From NCBI RefSeq assembly GCF_001995175.1, contig NZ_MUKN01000036.1, forward strand, positions 1 to 41,391: DNA of 41,391 nt, written 5' to 3'. The first letter of the stretch is position 1, and each line of letters begins with the position of its first letter. A program made the position numbers and the translations under genes. Under the pieces are notes generated by a model. It saw nothing but the letters and a program-made list of their open reading frames with translations, was not told the origin of the DNA and did no database searches. This DNA is from Rathayibacter rhapontici (GTDB lineage Bacteria; Actinomycetota; Actinomycetes; Actinomycetales; Microbacteriaceae). Shown here in pieces: positions 1 to 8,585 of this stretch.

Positions 1-414
1 GCCGTTCTTCCCGCGGATCGCGAACGCCCCAGCGTGCCACGGCTGGACCTTCGCCCGGCCGCCGATGCTGATGCCCTTGAGGACCTCGAAGTAGTTGTCG
101 GCAGTCCACCCGGCGATGAGCTGCCGCACCCGGTTCCAGTAACCGACCCGGTACTTTTCCGGCAGCTGGAAGGAGAAGCTGGGTGCCCCGACGTCGCTCT
201 TCATGACGATCTCGGTGTTCGACATGATCAGCTCAGCTGCGGCCTCGCTGGCGGCCTCGAGCACCTGAGGCGAGTTGACGACGCTCTCGACCGCGACGGG
301 CTCGATCCGTTCGTTGATCGCCTGTTGGGTCTCCGAGCCGGGCTGCCGGATGTTGGCTGCCATGGTGCCGTCGGTGACGGGCTGCAGGTCGCCGATGTAG
401 GCCATGTTCGTCAT
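1..414 (-). CDS. Tail protein, 5' part only (cut by window edge)
   Basis: The first 138 codons of a minus-strand gene run off the left end of the window without a stop. The chosen ATG overlaps the stop of the SGNH-fibre gene as ATGA (411-414), the usual translational coupling in this operon. The protein opens MTNMAYIGDL and has an Ala/Glu-rich helical stretch, then a mixed segment with LPEKYRVGYWNRVRQL. I do not recognise the family. Its place directly after two receptor-type tail proteins makes a further baseplate or fibre component likely. The missing C-terminus prevents a better call. Confidence 0.6.
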   Translation of the reverse strand, partial: MTNMAYIGDLQPVTDGTMAANIRQPGSETQQAINERIEPVAVESVVNSPQVLEAASEAAAELIMSNTEIVMKSDVGAPSFSFQLPEKYRVGYWNRVRQLIAGWTADNYFEVLKGISIGGRAKVQPWHAGAFAIRGKNG

Positions 415-2510
415 GTGGTGGTTGCCCTCTCAAGTACGTGGACGCGAGCTTTCTCGCCGGAGATGTCGAGGTAGACGAGGTAGTCCCGGTCAGGCGGGCC
501 GAATCCCCATCCGACCGCCCCGGGAGGTGCGGGCTGGACGAGGAGCTTGCCGATCGGTCCGCCACCGAGCGGGACGCGTAGCTTGGCCGGGATCCGCTTG
601 ATGATCGGTGCGCGGCCCGCCGCGCTCCACACGGCTTCCACGTCGTACCAAGTCGCTGGTGCGAGGAACGTTGTCTCCCACAGGTCCAGCCGGAAGGCTC
701 CGTAGAGGTCGGGGATGATCTCGATCGGCTCAGTGATGAGGAGACGATCGTCCTCGGTGGCGGGCCCCGAGAGCGTGAACCGGAGGCGGAGCTGCCGGTT
801 AGCGAGGGGGCGCAGGCCGCAGTCGGTGACGGTGCCGTAGACGGTCGCGAGCGCCATGGCGGGTTCCTCCGGTTCGTCGGGATCTTCTGGGTCGGTCGGG
901 TCCGTCGGGTCCGTCGGGTCCGTCGGATCCGTCGGATTCTCTGGATCGGTGGGATCCGTGGGATCTGTCGGGTCCGTGGGGTCTGTCGGGTCCGTCGGAT
1001 CGGTCGGAGGTTCGGGCTCCGAGGTGACCGGGCGGATCGCCGCGAGGGTGCGCAGCATGATCTTCGCGATCGCGGCGTGGCCGGCCTTGTTGGGGTGCAG
1101 GCCGTCGCCGATGCGGAGCGAGAACACGTTCGGCGGGAACAGCTCGTCCATCAGGCGCGGGTCGACGCGCACCAGGTTCGGGTAGTCGCCGAAGTCGTCG
1201 AGTGCCTCGACCTGCAGGTCGCGGAACATCTCGATGGTCTCGTGCGTCGGCCGGGGTGCGTCGTACAGGAGGTACGACGCGGCCTTCGCCGGCGGCGCCA
1301 TGACGACCATGGGCCGGTCGACGATGCTCGGCGCCCACCGAAGGATGCCGACCGAGATGAGCTCGTCGCCGGCCGCGCCCTTGTGCGTGATGGTGACCGT
1401 GTGCTCGCCGTCGTCAGCGAGATCCTGGAAGTGGATCGGCTGGGGCGCGTACTTTCCGCCGTTGGACCCAGGGGCGCCCTGGGACTTCGTCGACCGCGCC
1501 ACGGGGGCGCCGCCGTCGAGGGACCAGGTGTAGTCGCAGCCGGACTGGTCGATGCGACCGAGCATCATCAGGGTCGCGTTGCGGCCCTCGAAGACGTAGG
1601 TCTTCGTCGCCCCGTTGACGGTGGTGATGCGGGTCTTGTCCGAGAACTGCTCGGGGTTGTCGCTCCACGCGCCGGTCTCGACGCCGGCGCCGATCTTCTG
1701 GTCGGACCAGAGGATCGCGGGGATCGCGGACATCGCGTTCTTGAAGCCGCGCTGGCCGGCCTGCGAGATGGAGTACTTCGCGTCGTTGCCGCCGACGACG
1801 ACCGTGACCAGGTCGCGGTCGGCGACGTTCGCGTGGTCCCACTCGCGGACCCGGTCGAACTTGTCGGGCTGGCCGAGCAGGCGCATGGCGACGTCGATCG
1901 CGATCGATCCGCCGTCGGCCCAGTTCTTGACCGTCGTGTCGAGCTCATCGGCGACGAGGACGGGCCAGATGTCGCCGGGGCCGTAGTCCTTGAGCGGGGC
2001 GTCGTCGCTGATGTTGATGTTCGCCGAGTCGCCGAGGGCGGTGTCGTCGGCGAGCTTCCACGGCGTGAGCGACGGCTCGTCCGGAGGGGTCGGCTCCTCC
2101 GGGTCGACCGGCGGGTCCTCCGGATCGACCGGCGGGTCGACCGGCGGGTCCTCGGGGTCCACCGGCGGCACGGTGTCCGCCGCGAGGGTGCGGAAGGTGA
2201 CGGGCGCTGCAGGCTGCTCGTCGCCGGCCTCTGCCTCGAGCGTCGCGAGGACGAGGGTGTAGACGGTGTCCGGCTCGAGCTCGCGCAGCAGCGCAGGCGA
2301 CTCCTCGACCGCCTTGACGGTGTCGCCGTTGAGGGCGACCGTGAAGCCGAGGGGGGTGGCGCCCGTCCAGGTGATCAGGGCGTCTGTGGCCGAGACGTCG
2401 GAGACGGTCACAGCGTTCGGTGTCGGCAGCGGCGGGGGCGGGGGTACCGCCTGGCCGTCGCCGACACCGAACGGGGACGTTCCGAACGGCTGGGTTCCGA
2501 ATCCAGCCAT
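411..2510 (-). CDS. Tail fibre with FnIII-like and SGNH-hydrolase domains
   Basis: A 699-residue tail fibre, probably carrying a deacetylase or esterase that trims surface glycans during adsorption. In order it has a Gly/Pro-rich start, a fibronectin-III-like domain (about 30-110), a linker of PVDPEDP-type repeats (115-148), an SGNH hydrolase domain (155-495), a long TDP repeat linker (about 500-550) and a C-terminal beta domain. SGNH blocks are visible: GDS at 160-162 with the nucleophile Ser, GGND at 240-243, and DGLHPN at 469-474 giving the Asp-His pair. About 120 residues between blocks III and V look like an inserted jelly-roll. The upstream spike gene ends 4 nt before it. The enzyme class is well supported; the substrate is unknown. 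Confidence 0.8.
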   Translation of the reverse strand: MAGFGTQPFGTSPFGVGDGQAVPPPPPLPTPNAVTVSDVSATDALITWTGATPLGFTVALNGDTVKAVEESPALLRELEPDTVYTLVLATLEAEAGDEQPAAPVTFRTLAADTVPPVDPEDPPVDPPVDPEDPPVDPEEPTPPDEPSLTPWKLADDTALGDSANINISDDAPLKDYGPGDIWPVLVADELDTTVKNWADGGSIAIDVAMRLLGQPDKFDRVREWDHANVADRDLVTVVVGGNDAKYSISQAGQRGFKNAMSAIPAILWSDQKIGAGVETGAWSDNPEQFSDKTRITTVNGATKTYVFEGRNATLMMLGRIDQSGCDYTWSLDGGAPVARSTKSQGAPGSNGGKYAPQPIHFQDLADDGEHTVTITHKGAAGDELISVGILRWAPSIVDRPMVVMAPPAKAASYLLYDAPRPTHETIEMFRDLQVEALDDFGDYPNLVRVDPRLMDELFPPNVFSLRIGDGLHPNKAGHAAIAKIMLRTLAAIRPVTSEPEPPTDPTDPTDPTDPTDPTDPTDPENPTDPTDPTDPTDPTDPEDPDEPEEPAMALATVYGTVTDCGLRPLANRQLRLRFTLSGPATEDDRLLITEPIEIIPDLYGAFRLDLWETTFLAPATWYDVEAVWSAAGRAPIIKRIPAKLRVPLGGGPIGKLLVQPAPPGAVGWGFGPPDRDYLVYLDISGEKARVHVLERATTT
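880..1011 (-). repeat. Tandem 9-bp repeats coding for a (TDP)n linker
   Basis: Around twelve imperfect 9-bp units (plus-strand form near GGGTCCGTC) encode Thr-Asp-Pro triplets, with GluAsnPro and GluAspPro variants, between the SGNH domain and the C-terminal domain of the fibre. They form an extended, length-variable linker and a likely site of slippage. Confidence 0.85.
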
Positions 2511-2514
2511 CGGA

Positions 2515-4848
2515 TCAGGCGAACGTGGTCGAGGGCAGGGTCTTCTTGGTCACGGTGCCTCCACTGATCTTGAGCGCCGGGATGTCCCCCGTCCCGTTGA
2601 GGACGGTGATCTTCGGGCTCGAGTGCTTGATGGTTCCCTTGCCGGACACGTGCGTCACCCACGCCTCGGGCATGCCCGTGACGCCCGCCTTCTTCGCGAC
2701 GGACACGTTGCCGTCGAGGACGAGGTTGATGACGCCCTCGGTCTCGTGGCTCGTCATCCGGATGAGCTTCGTGCTGTCGGTCTCGTTCCGGGAGAAGTCC
2801 GCGAACATCGGGCCGATGAAGGCGATGTGCGCGGTGACGGGGACCTTCGGCTTGGGGCCGGGGTCGCCGTCCTTCCAGTAGCCGCCGGGGACGATGTCGA
2901 ACATCGCGAGCGTGTTCCGCCCGGTGCGCGTGCCCGAGATCCAGGTGTCGACGCCGGTGAGGCGCATGCCGACCGTCTGGTACCGCGTCGCCGAGCGGCC
3001 TCCGTCGTCGAAGCCGTTGTCGTGGTAGACGGCCGAGTGGAACGGGGACTCCGCCGCGAGGCCCTGCCGGTAGCCGACCTCCTCGTAGCCCCACGCGTCG
3101 TTGCCGATGTAGGTGGAGCGGGAGTGGACGGGCTTGAGGACCCAGCCGGTCGTGTTCGGGTCCGGGTTGCCCTGCGGGACGGTGAAGCCGGCGGTCGCGT
3201 CGGTGAAGCCGTAGATCCCGCCGATGCTCTTGTTGCCGATGTACCAGGTGTTCGTCGAGCGCGTCTGGAACACCGACTTGCCGGCGTCCTTCTGGCCGCC
3301 GGAGATGACGCCGTTGCCGATGTTGCCGATGAAGTAGATGCTGTCGGCGCCGTGGTGGGTGTCGAAGCCGGGCGCGTAGGTGTCGAAGGTCTTGTTGAAG
3401 GTGACGAAGAGGAACCGCTGCGTGCCGTGGCGCAGCGTGTCACCGACGGCCGAGAGGAACTGGCTGTTCCCGGTCGGGTTCGTCGTGAAGCCGTGGCGGA
3501 CGTTCGTGAAGACGTTGCCGGTGACGAGGAGGTTCTGACCGGTGCCCTCGACCTCGACGCCGTAGCCGAACGCGTCCTCATCGGTGGCGTCGTTCGGGAG
3601 CGCGAGGACCTGGTTGTTGGCGACGACGCCGCCGTAGGGCGATGCGAGGCGGAACGCGTTCCGGTAGCCGTTCTTGAAGATGTTGCCGACGTAGCGGCCG
3701 TTGACGGCGCCGCGGATGTCGACCGCTGCTCCGCGGACCTGGTTGACGCCGTTGGGGTCGGTGACCGTGTCGAACGTGAGGTCCTCGAGCTGCGAGACGA
3801 GGTTCGAGAAGTAGTCGCCCACCGGGAACAGCGCGGAGGGCGTGTAGCCCTTCTGCGAGCCGCCGAGCTTGCGGATGGTCTTGCCCGCGGTGATCTTCGA
3901 CCAGTCGTAGAGGGTCGTGCCCTTCGTGATGACCTGGCCGGCGGCCGCGATCTTCCCGACGATGGTCGTGCCCTTGAGGACGTTCTCGCCGACCTGGAAG
4001 CTGCCGAGCACCTGCCGCGTGGTGACCCGCTTGTTCGTGGAGCCGTTGTAGTCGGCGCCGAAGCTCTCGATCTTCATCGACGCCTTCGACGTCGCACCGG
4101 TGAGCTTGTCGTTCTCCGCGAGCGTGCTCGCCGCGCTGCTGAGGAGGTAGGTGACGCCGAGGATCGCCACGGCCTCCGCCATGACGGGCTTGCCGGACGA
4201 GAGAGGGGTGTCGCCGCTCGAGAGCAGGTCGTGCACGACGGTCCCGGGCAGAGCCCAGGTGTAGAAGCCGGACCGGTAGTCGCTGGTGGTCGACTTGGTC
4301 GCGCCGGACGCGACGATCTGCCAGGCCGTGTCGGCGCGGAACTTGGGGATGTCGGCGGCGGGGACGTCGATGAAGTTCGAGGCGTGCTTGCCGTCGGTGT
4401 TGACACCGTCGCCGCCGACGACGGCCTCCTTGAACGCGGAGACCGTGACGCCGGGCGAGGGCGCGATGATCTGGCGGACGATCGTGCCGCCCTGGCCGAA
4501 GAAGCCGCCGCCGCCCACGCCGATGACGTGCATGTTCTTGTCGTTGAAGTTCGACCCCGCCGTGGTCTCCGCGACCAGGTAACGATGCGGCGCGAGGATG
4601 GCCTTCTTCGTGCGGTGCGCCTCGGCGTAGAGCGCCGTGGCGTCGTTCGCGACCGGGGTCTCCGCGTCGGGGTCGAAGGAGGTGAGCTTCCACTTCGGGT
4701 CCGCGGCGTTGAGAAAGCCGACGGACTGCTCCGCGATGCCTCCGACCTGCAGTTCCTGGATCGCGGTGGTGGCAGCAGCTGCCCACCCGCGCCAGTCGGT
4801 GTTGTTGAGGGCGGGGGCGGGCGGGACGGTGGTAACGGTGGCGGCCAC
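2515..4848 (-). CDS. Tail spike, right-handed beta-helix type
   Basis: A 777-residue protein. The N-terminal 40 residues (MAATVTTVPPAPALNNTDWR) form a short attachment region of the kind that begins many phage tailspikes. From about residue 120 to 560 the sequence has repeated short beta-strand turns rich in G, N, V and I (for example VTGNVFTNV, YFIGNIGNGV, WYIGNKSIGG), as expected of a pectate-lyase-like parallel beta-helix. The C-terminal 150 residues look like a trimerising or binding beta domain. It probably binds or cleaves host surface polysaccharide. No catalytic residues can be named. The open frame is intact and lies in line with the esterase fibre. Confidence 0.7.
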   Translation of the reverse strand: MAATVTTVPPAPALNNTDWRGWAAAATTAIQELQVGGIAEQSVGFLNAADPKWKLTSFDPDAETPVANDATALYAEAHRTKKAILAPHRYLVAETTAGSNFNDKNMHVIGVGGGGFFGQGGTIVRQIIAPSPGVTVSAFKEAVVGGDGVNTDGKHASNFIDVPAADIPKFRADTAWQIVASGATKSTTSDYRSGFYTWALPGTVVHDLLSSGDTPLSSGKPVMAEAVAILGVTYLLSSAASTLAENDKLTGATSKASMKIESFGADYNGSTNKRVTTRQVLGSFQVGENVLKGTTIVGKIAAAGQVITKGTTLYDWSKITAGKTIRKLGGSQKGYTPSALFPVGDYFSNLVSQLEDLTFDTVTDPNGVNQVRGAAVDIRGAVNGRYVGNIFKNGYRNAFRLASPYGGVVANNQVLALPNDATDEDAFGYGVEVEGTGQNLLVTGNVFTNVRHGFTTNPTGNSQFLSAVGDTLRHGTQRFLFVTFNKTFDTYAPGFDTHHGADSIYFIGNIGNGVISGGQKDAGKSVFQTRSTNTWYIGNKSIGGIYGFTDATAGFTVPQGNPDPNTTGWVLKPVHSRSTYIGNDAWGYEEVGYRQGLAAESPFHSAVYHDNGFDDGGRSATRYQTVGMRLTGVDTWISGTRTGRNTLAMFDIVPGGYWKDGDPGPKPKVPVTAHIAFIGPMFADFSRNETDSTKLIRMTSHETEGVINLVLDGNVSVAKKAGVTGMPEAWVTHVSGKGTIKHSSPKITVLNGTGDIPALKISGGTVTKKTLPSTTFA

Positions 4849-4969
4849 GGCGGTCTCCTGTCAGGGGTGTCGGCGCGCGTGAGGCTCAGCCGCCGGGAGG
4901 GGTGTAGGGGCATGCGAAAGCTCCCGCCGGGTCGACGGGGGCTGGGGTGGAGCGCGGGGCGGGAGTGGG

Positions 4970-5434
4970 TCAGCGGCGAGCGCCGAGGGCGTCTCGTTCC
5001 TTCTGGGAGCGGACGACGGCGGCGGCGAGGGCGGACTCGGAGGTGCCGGGCGCGGCGGTGACGTTGATGGTCACCGGCTCCGCTTCGTGGCGTCCCTGCC
5101 GCTGCCCGTCCTCGCGGACCTGCACGCCGATCTCGGTGGCGAGCGCGGAGAGCGCGGCGAGGATCGCGATGACGAGGGACTGCCAGGTGAAGCCGAGCAC
5201 GAGGGGGATGATCAGCGTCGCGACGGACGCCAGGATCGCGGCGCCGGTCTTGAGACCGCCGGCCCAGCGGCCCTTGAGCAGCGGCACGCCGAACGTGGTG
5301 ATCGCGCCGGCGACGAGGGCGAGCAGCTGGCCCGCCTCGACGTCGTCGATGCGCTCGTCGGCGAGCGCGGTCTGCAGGGCGCCGAAGATGAGGATGAAGC
5401 CGGGCAGCAGCGCGGCGAGGTACTTCTGGATCAC
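4970..5434 (-). CDS. Small membrane protein, holin candidate
   Basis: 154 residues starting at a GTG that overlaps the upstream stop as GTGA. Two or three hydrophobic segments are visible: one at the N-terminus (YLAALLPGFILIFGALQTAL), one near LLALVAGAITTFGVPLL, and one or two around ILASVATLIIPLVLGF and LVIAILAALSAL. A charged C-terminal tail ends in DALGARR. Length, topology and place in the lysis/tail-tip cassette next to M23 peptidases suit a holin. Two other membrane genes sit beside it, so which one is the true holin is open. Confidence 0.55.
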   Translation of the reverse strand: MIQKYLAALLPGFILIFGALQTALADERIDDVEAGQLLALVAGAITTFGVPLLKGRWAGGLKTGAAILASVATLIIPLVLGFTWQSLVIAILAALSALATEIGVQVREDGQRQGRHEAEPVTINVTAAPGTSESALAAAVVRSQKERDALGARR

Positions 5435-5766
5435 GGGGTCTCCTTGGGTGTGGCGGGCGTGGTGCTGGCGGGCAGGGCCTCGATGGCGGGCCACGGTGGG
5501 ATCTCGGTGGCGCCGAACTCGGCGAGGAGGCGGCGCAGGTGTCCGGCGTGCTCTTCGATGCGACGGCGGTTGCGGTCGGAGATCTCGGCGCGCTGGTACT
5601 CGCGGTCGCGCTGAGCGACCAGGTCGTTCTTGCGGTGCGACTCGCGCGCGGACATGCCGTTGCGGATCTTGAGGTAGATGGAGACGCCGCGGGAGCTGAA
5701 CGCTCCGATGCCGCCGGCGCCGAGGATGGCGACGATGAGAGGGACGAGGTTGTCGTCGGTCAGCAC
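5431..5766 (-). CDS. Membrane-anchored coiled-coil protein of the lysis cassette
   Basis: 111 residues. A GTG start with AGGGGG upstream begins VLTDDNLVPLIVAIL, one transmembrane helix, followed by a highly charged predicted coiled coil (SHRKNDLVAQRDREYQRAEI) and a Pro/Thr-rich end. The longer upstream in-frame reading overlaps the next gene in another frame and was not used. A single N-terminal helix plus coiled coil resembles small lysis-accessory or spanin-like proteins, but function is not established. It overlaps the following gene by 4 nt. Confidence 0.55.
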   Translation of the reverse strand: MLTDDNLVPLIVAILGAGGIGAFSSRGVSIYLKIRNGMSARESHRKNDLVAQRDREYQRAEISDRNRRRIEEHAGHLRRLLAEFGATEIPPWPAIEALPASTTPATPKETP

Positions 5767-5776
5767 TCGTTGCCCC

Positions 5777-6265
5777 CTACTCGTGCCGCGGTGCGACGTT
5801 CTGCGTTCGCCTCCGCAGCGCGTCGGCCAGTCGGTCGGTGAGGTCCTGGTGGCTGGGGTCCGTGCCGAAGATCTGCAGTTCGACGTAGCGGCGCAGCAGA
5901 CCCAGGAAGGCCGCGAGGACGAGGACCGTGGCGACGGCCGCGGTGACGGACTCGAGCGCGGTGCTGCCAAGGATCACGACGTAGATCGCGACTCCGAACA
6001 TTCCAGCGGGCCCGGCGGGCACCTCGAGCACCCAGAAGCGCGTGATGCGGCCGAGGGCGCCGAGCCCGCCTCCGACCAGGAGCAGCGACGCCCAGACGCC
6101 GATGAGCCACTCGAAGCCGCGCAGCTCCGTGGTGACACTGTCGGGGGTGAAGGCGAGCGCGTAGATCCCGCCCGTCAGCACGGCCAGGTACGCGACGATG
6201 TCGATCCACCGGATGATCGCCTCCGCGCGCCGACGGCGGCTCTCCGGGATGGGGTTCCGGTCCAT
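5777..6265 (-). CDS. Four-helix membrane protein in the lysis cassette
   Basis: 162 residues with an arginine-rich cytoplasmic start (MDRNPIPESRRRRAE) and about four transmembrane helices, including AYLAVLTGGIYALAF, IGVWASLLLVGGGLGAL, GVAIYVVILGSTAL and VATVLVLAAFLGLL, then a charged tail. Membrane proteins of this type lie beside endolysin genes in many actinophages and are called holins or holin-associated proteins. The ATG lies just after the endolysin stop at 6270. The role is inferred from position only. Confidence 0.55.
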   Translation of the reverse strand: MDRNPIPESRRRRAEAIIRWIDIVAYLAVLTGGIYALAFTPDSVTTELRGFEWLIGVWASLLLVGGGLGALGRITRFWVLEVPAGPAGMFGVAIYVVILGSTALESVTAAVATVLVLAAFLGLLRRYVELQIFGTDPSHQDLTDRLADALRRRTQNVAPRHE

Positions 6266-6269
6266 CAGC

Positions 6270-7133
6270 TCAGGACGCCAGGCTCGCCGCGAGCGTGGAC
6301 GGGATCGCCGCGAAGTCGTCCTTGAGGGCCTGGTCGACCTTCTCGGCGATCAGGTCCGTCAGCGCCTGCGGGTCGACGCCCTGCGCGAGAGCGAGCGTTT
6401 GCACCGCGGCGGTGAGCGCGGTGATGCGCGCGTCGACGCCGCCGAGGATGACGCGGGTGTGGTCGGCGAGGATGCCCATGGTCACGGGCTGCGGCTCGCC
6501 CTTCTCATTGACCATGACGGTCGAGGGGAACGGCTGGTCGCGCGAGCCGGCGGCGGCGACCTTCGCGGCGTCGGCGGCCGCGGTGACGTGGACGAAGAGG
6601 TGGTTGAGCAGGGTGCTGATGTAGACCTTCTGCTTGCCCCCCTTGAGGTCGTCGATCTCGATGATGTCGGACAGCTGCATGTCGTACTCCTCAGGCGGTG
6701 CGGTGACGGTAGTGGCCCCGCCGCCGGTGGCGGCGAGGTAGAGGGCGGGGTCGACCTGGCGGCCGTTCCTCCGGAGCTCCTGGTGGCAGTGCACGTACTT
6801 CGTGCCCGTGTTGCCCATGACGCCGATCTCTTCGGCCTGCTCGACCTGGTCGCCGACCTCCGCGAGGAACTCGGCTAGGTGAGCGATGAGGGTCTCCCAG
6901 TGGTCGCCGTTCTCGTCGCGGCCGTGGTCGATGACGATGCGGTTCCCGTAGGTGCCGAACCAGCCGGCGACGGTGACCGTCCCGGCGGCGGGAGCGACGA
7001 TGCGGAGGTCGTCCTTCGTCGCGTTGCCATGGCCCCAGTCGGTGCCGCCGTGAGACTTCACGTTCGCGCCGGGGACGTTCTTCGCGCCGAACGGGCTGGT
7101 CATGCGGCCGCGCGCCGCCTTGATGATCTGCAT
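6270..7133 (-). CDS. M23 metallopeptidase endolysin
   Basis: 287 residues. The N-terminal half is a LytM/M23 zinc peptidase domain that should cut peptide cross-links of peptidoglycan. Visible metal and catalytic residues are H28 and D32 in SHGGTDW, H85 in LIAHL and the HxH pair H115/H117 in VHCHQEL. After a TTVTAPPEEYD linker (about 140-150) the C-terminal half is helical with no clear wall-binding repeat. The enzyme domain is at the extreme N-terminus and there is no signal peptide, so export would need a holin; three membrane proteins follow immediately in the operon. An intact lysis enzyme is the best call; a tail-associated peptidase is the alternative. Confidence 0.75.
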   Translation of the reverse strand: MQIIKAARGRMTSPFGAKNVPGANVKSHGGTDWGHGNATKDDLRIVAPAAGTVTVAGWFGTYGNRIVIDHGRDENGDHWETLIAHLAEFLAEVGDQVEQAEEIGVMGNTGTKYVHCHQELRRNGRQVDPALYLAATGGGATTVTAPPEEYDMQLSDIIEIDDLKGGKQKVYISTLLNHLFVHVTAAADAAKVAAAGSRDQPFPSTVMVNEKGEPQPVTMGILADHTRVILGGVDARITALTAAVQTLALAQGVDPQALTDLIAEKVDQALKDDFAAIPSTLAASLAS

Positions 7134-7154
7134 GCGGATCTCCTTGGTCGAGGG

Positions 7155-7831
7155 TCAGGCGGCGGCGCGGAAGAGGCGCCCGTCGGGGCCGACCTGCAGG
7201 TCGCCGGAGCCGGTGTCCGTTCGGGTGAGGCGTCCGTCGGGGCCGACGCCGACGTTGCCGGCGCCATTCGCACTGCGGGTGAAGCGGCCGTCGGCGCCGA
7301 TCGTCAGGTTCCCGCCGCCCGGGTCGCCCGGGTCGTTCGGGTTCTCGGTGGGCGGGCCGTCTGGGCCATCTCCCGTGTCGGGCCAGTCGCCGGCGAGCGC
7401 CGCGCGGATGGCGGGGTCGGGGTCAATCAGCCCGTCGGTGATGCCCTGCCAGATGCCGTCGCTCGTGCCGTAGGTGGTGTGGGAGTGGGAGCCGGACCAG
7501 GCGGAGCCGGTGAAGTCGCCGTAGGTGGCGGCGTAGCGACGACGTCGCCGGGCTCGACGTGCTGGCCGACGGCGACGGTGATGCCCCAGAGGTGGGCCCA
7601 GGCGGCGCGCTTGTCGGAGTCGTCGATGCGGATGCCGACGACGGGGCCGAGGCCGCCGGTGCTGCTGATGACGTAGACGGTGCCGGGCGCCCAGACGGGG
7701 ATCGCCTGTCGGGGCGCGGCGGCGATGTCGAGGCCGCGGTGCCCGAAGGACGAGTAGTAGGGGCCCTGCTCGCGGAAGCGGTTGCGGAAGTTCGACGGGT
7801 CGTAGAACGCCCGCCAGTTCGCGACCGGCAT
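7155..7831 (-). CDS. Second M23 peptidase (tail-associated?), single frameshift
   Basis: The first frame opens MPVANWRAFY and carries the M23 HxxxD pair H31 and D35 (GHRGLDIA) and the WAHLW strand. Near 7,535 the frame breaks. Allowing one missing base restores the rest, including the essential HxH motif (SGSHSHTTYG), then a short C-terminal region with three degenerate repeats of the form VGPDGRLTR ending in LFRAAA. Total length is 225 codons plus 2 nt, as expected for one lost base. Position directly after distal tail genes suggests a wall-cutting tail peptidase. As written the protein would lack part of its zinc site. Confidence 0.65.
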
Positions 7832-8585
7832 CAGCTGGTGGGGAGATCGGTGAGGTACGCGTCGCCGTCGCGCAGTTCGAGGCCGGGGCCGGTCTTCTGC
7901 TTGAGGCGTACGTTGGGGCCGTCCATGAGGACGTACGCGCCGCCGGCGTTGCGGACCTCCACGGATGCGCCGACGACGACGCGGGAGTCGCCGCGCTCCA
8001 CGCGGATCTCGTCGTCGCGGAGGGTGACGCGCGCTCCGCCGCGCTCGACGCGGACCTCGTCGCCGCGGATGGCGATCGCCGAGCCGGCGCGGTCGAGGGT
8101 GATCTGGTCGGGCGCGACCTCGACCCGGCCGTCGCCGGTCGCGATCTTCGCGCTGTGCGGGGCGAGGCGCATGCTCGCGTCCTCCTGCAGCGCGACGAGC
8201 TCGTTCTCGGCGAGGACGAGGTTGCTGTCCCAGGCGAGCAGCCGGAGCGGAATGCCGAAGGCGACGAGTCGTCCCTCTCCGGCCTCGTGGATCAGCTGCG
8301 CGGACTGGTTGACGTCGCCGCTCGCGGAGACGACGAAGCGACCGCCGCCGAACGCTCGGACGTCGCCGGTGACGTCGACTCGTCCCTTCTGCCCGGCCTG
8401 CCCGTCGACGAAGAGGGTGCCAGTGACGCGGCCCGTGCCCTCGAGGAGGAACGCTTCGAGGCCGGCGACGCGGAGGCGGCCGACGGTGATGGAGCGTTGC
8501 CGAGCTGGGTGCCGCGCTCGATGCGGTCGAGGCGCTGGTTGGCGCGGCGCTGCGGGTCCTGGGCGAGGTTGTCGATGCGGGTCAC
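7831..8585 (-). CDS. Distal tail protein with beta-repeat C-terminus, single frameshift
   Basis: The GTG start overlaps the previous stop as GTGA. It opens VTRIDNLAQDPQRRAN; near 8,497 one base appears missing, after which the frame continues through RSITVGRLRV, VTGTLFVDGQAGQ and VVSASGDV to LTDLPTS. The C-terminal 110 residues are strand-turn repeats (IRGDEVRVERGGARV, LRDDEIRVERGDSRV) typical of elongated baseplate or fibre stems. Restored length is about 251 residues. The family is not recognised beyond a structural tail protein. Confidence 0.6.

Noticed and set aside
880..1011. TDP tandem repeat as a non-coding satellite or origin iteron
   Set aside because: The 9-bp unit keeps the fibre reading frame and encodes a linker between domains.
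1077..2567. A 496-codon plus-strand frame
   Set aside because: Shadow of the SGNH fibre gene, low-complexity RRVL/DGVE composition.
2266..5061. A 931-codon open frame on the plus strand
   Set aside because: Antisense to the beta-helix and SGNH genes, composed of Arg/Asp/Val-rich shadow sequence typical of high-GC reverse frames; no ribosome-binding site.
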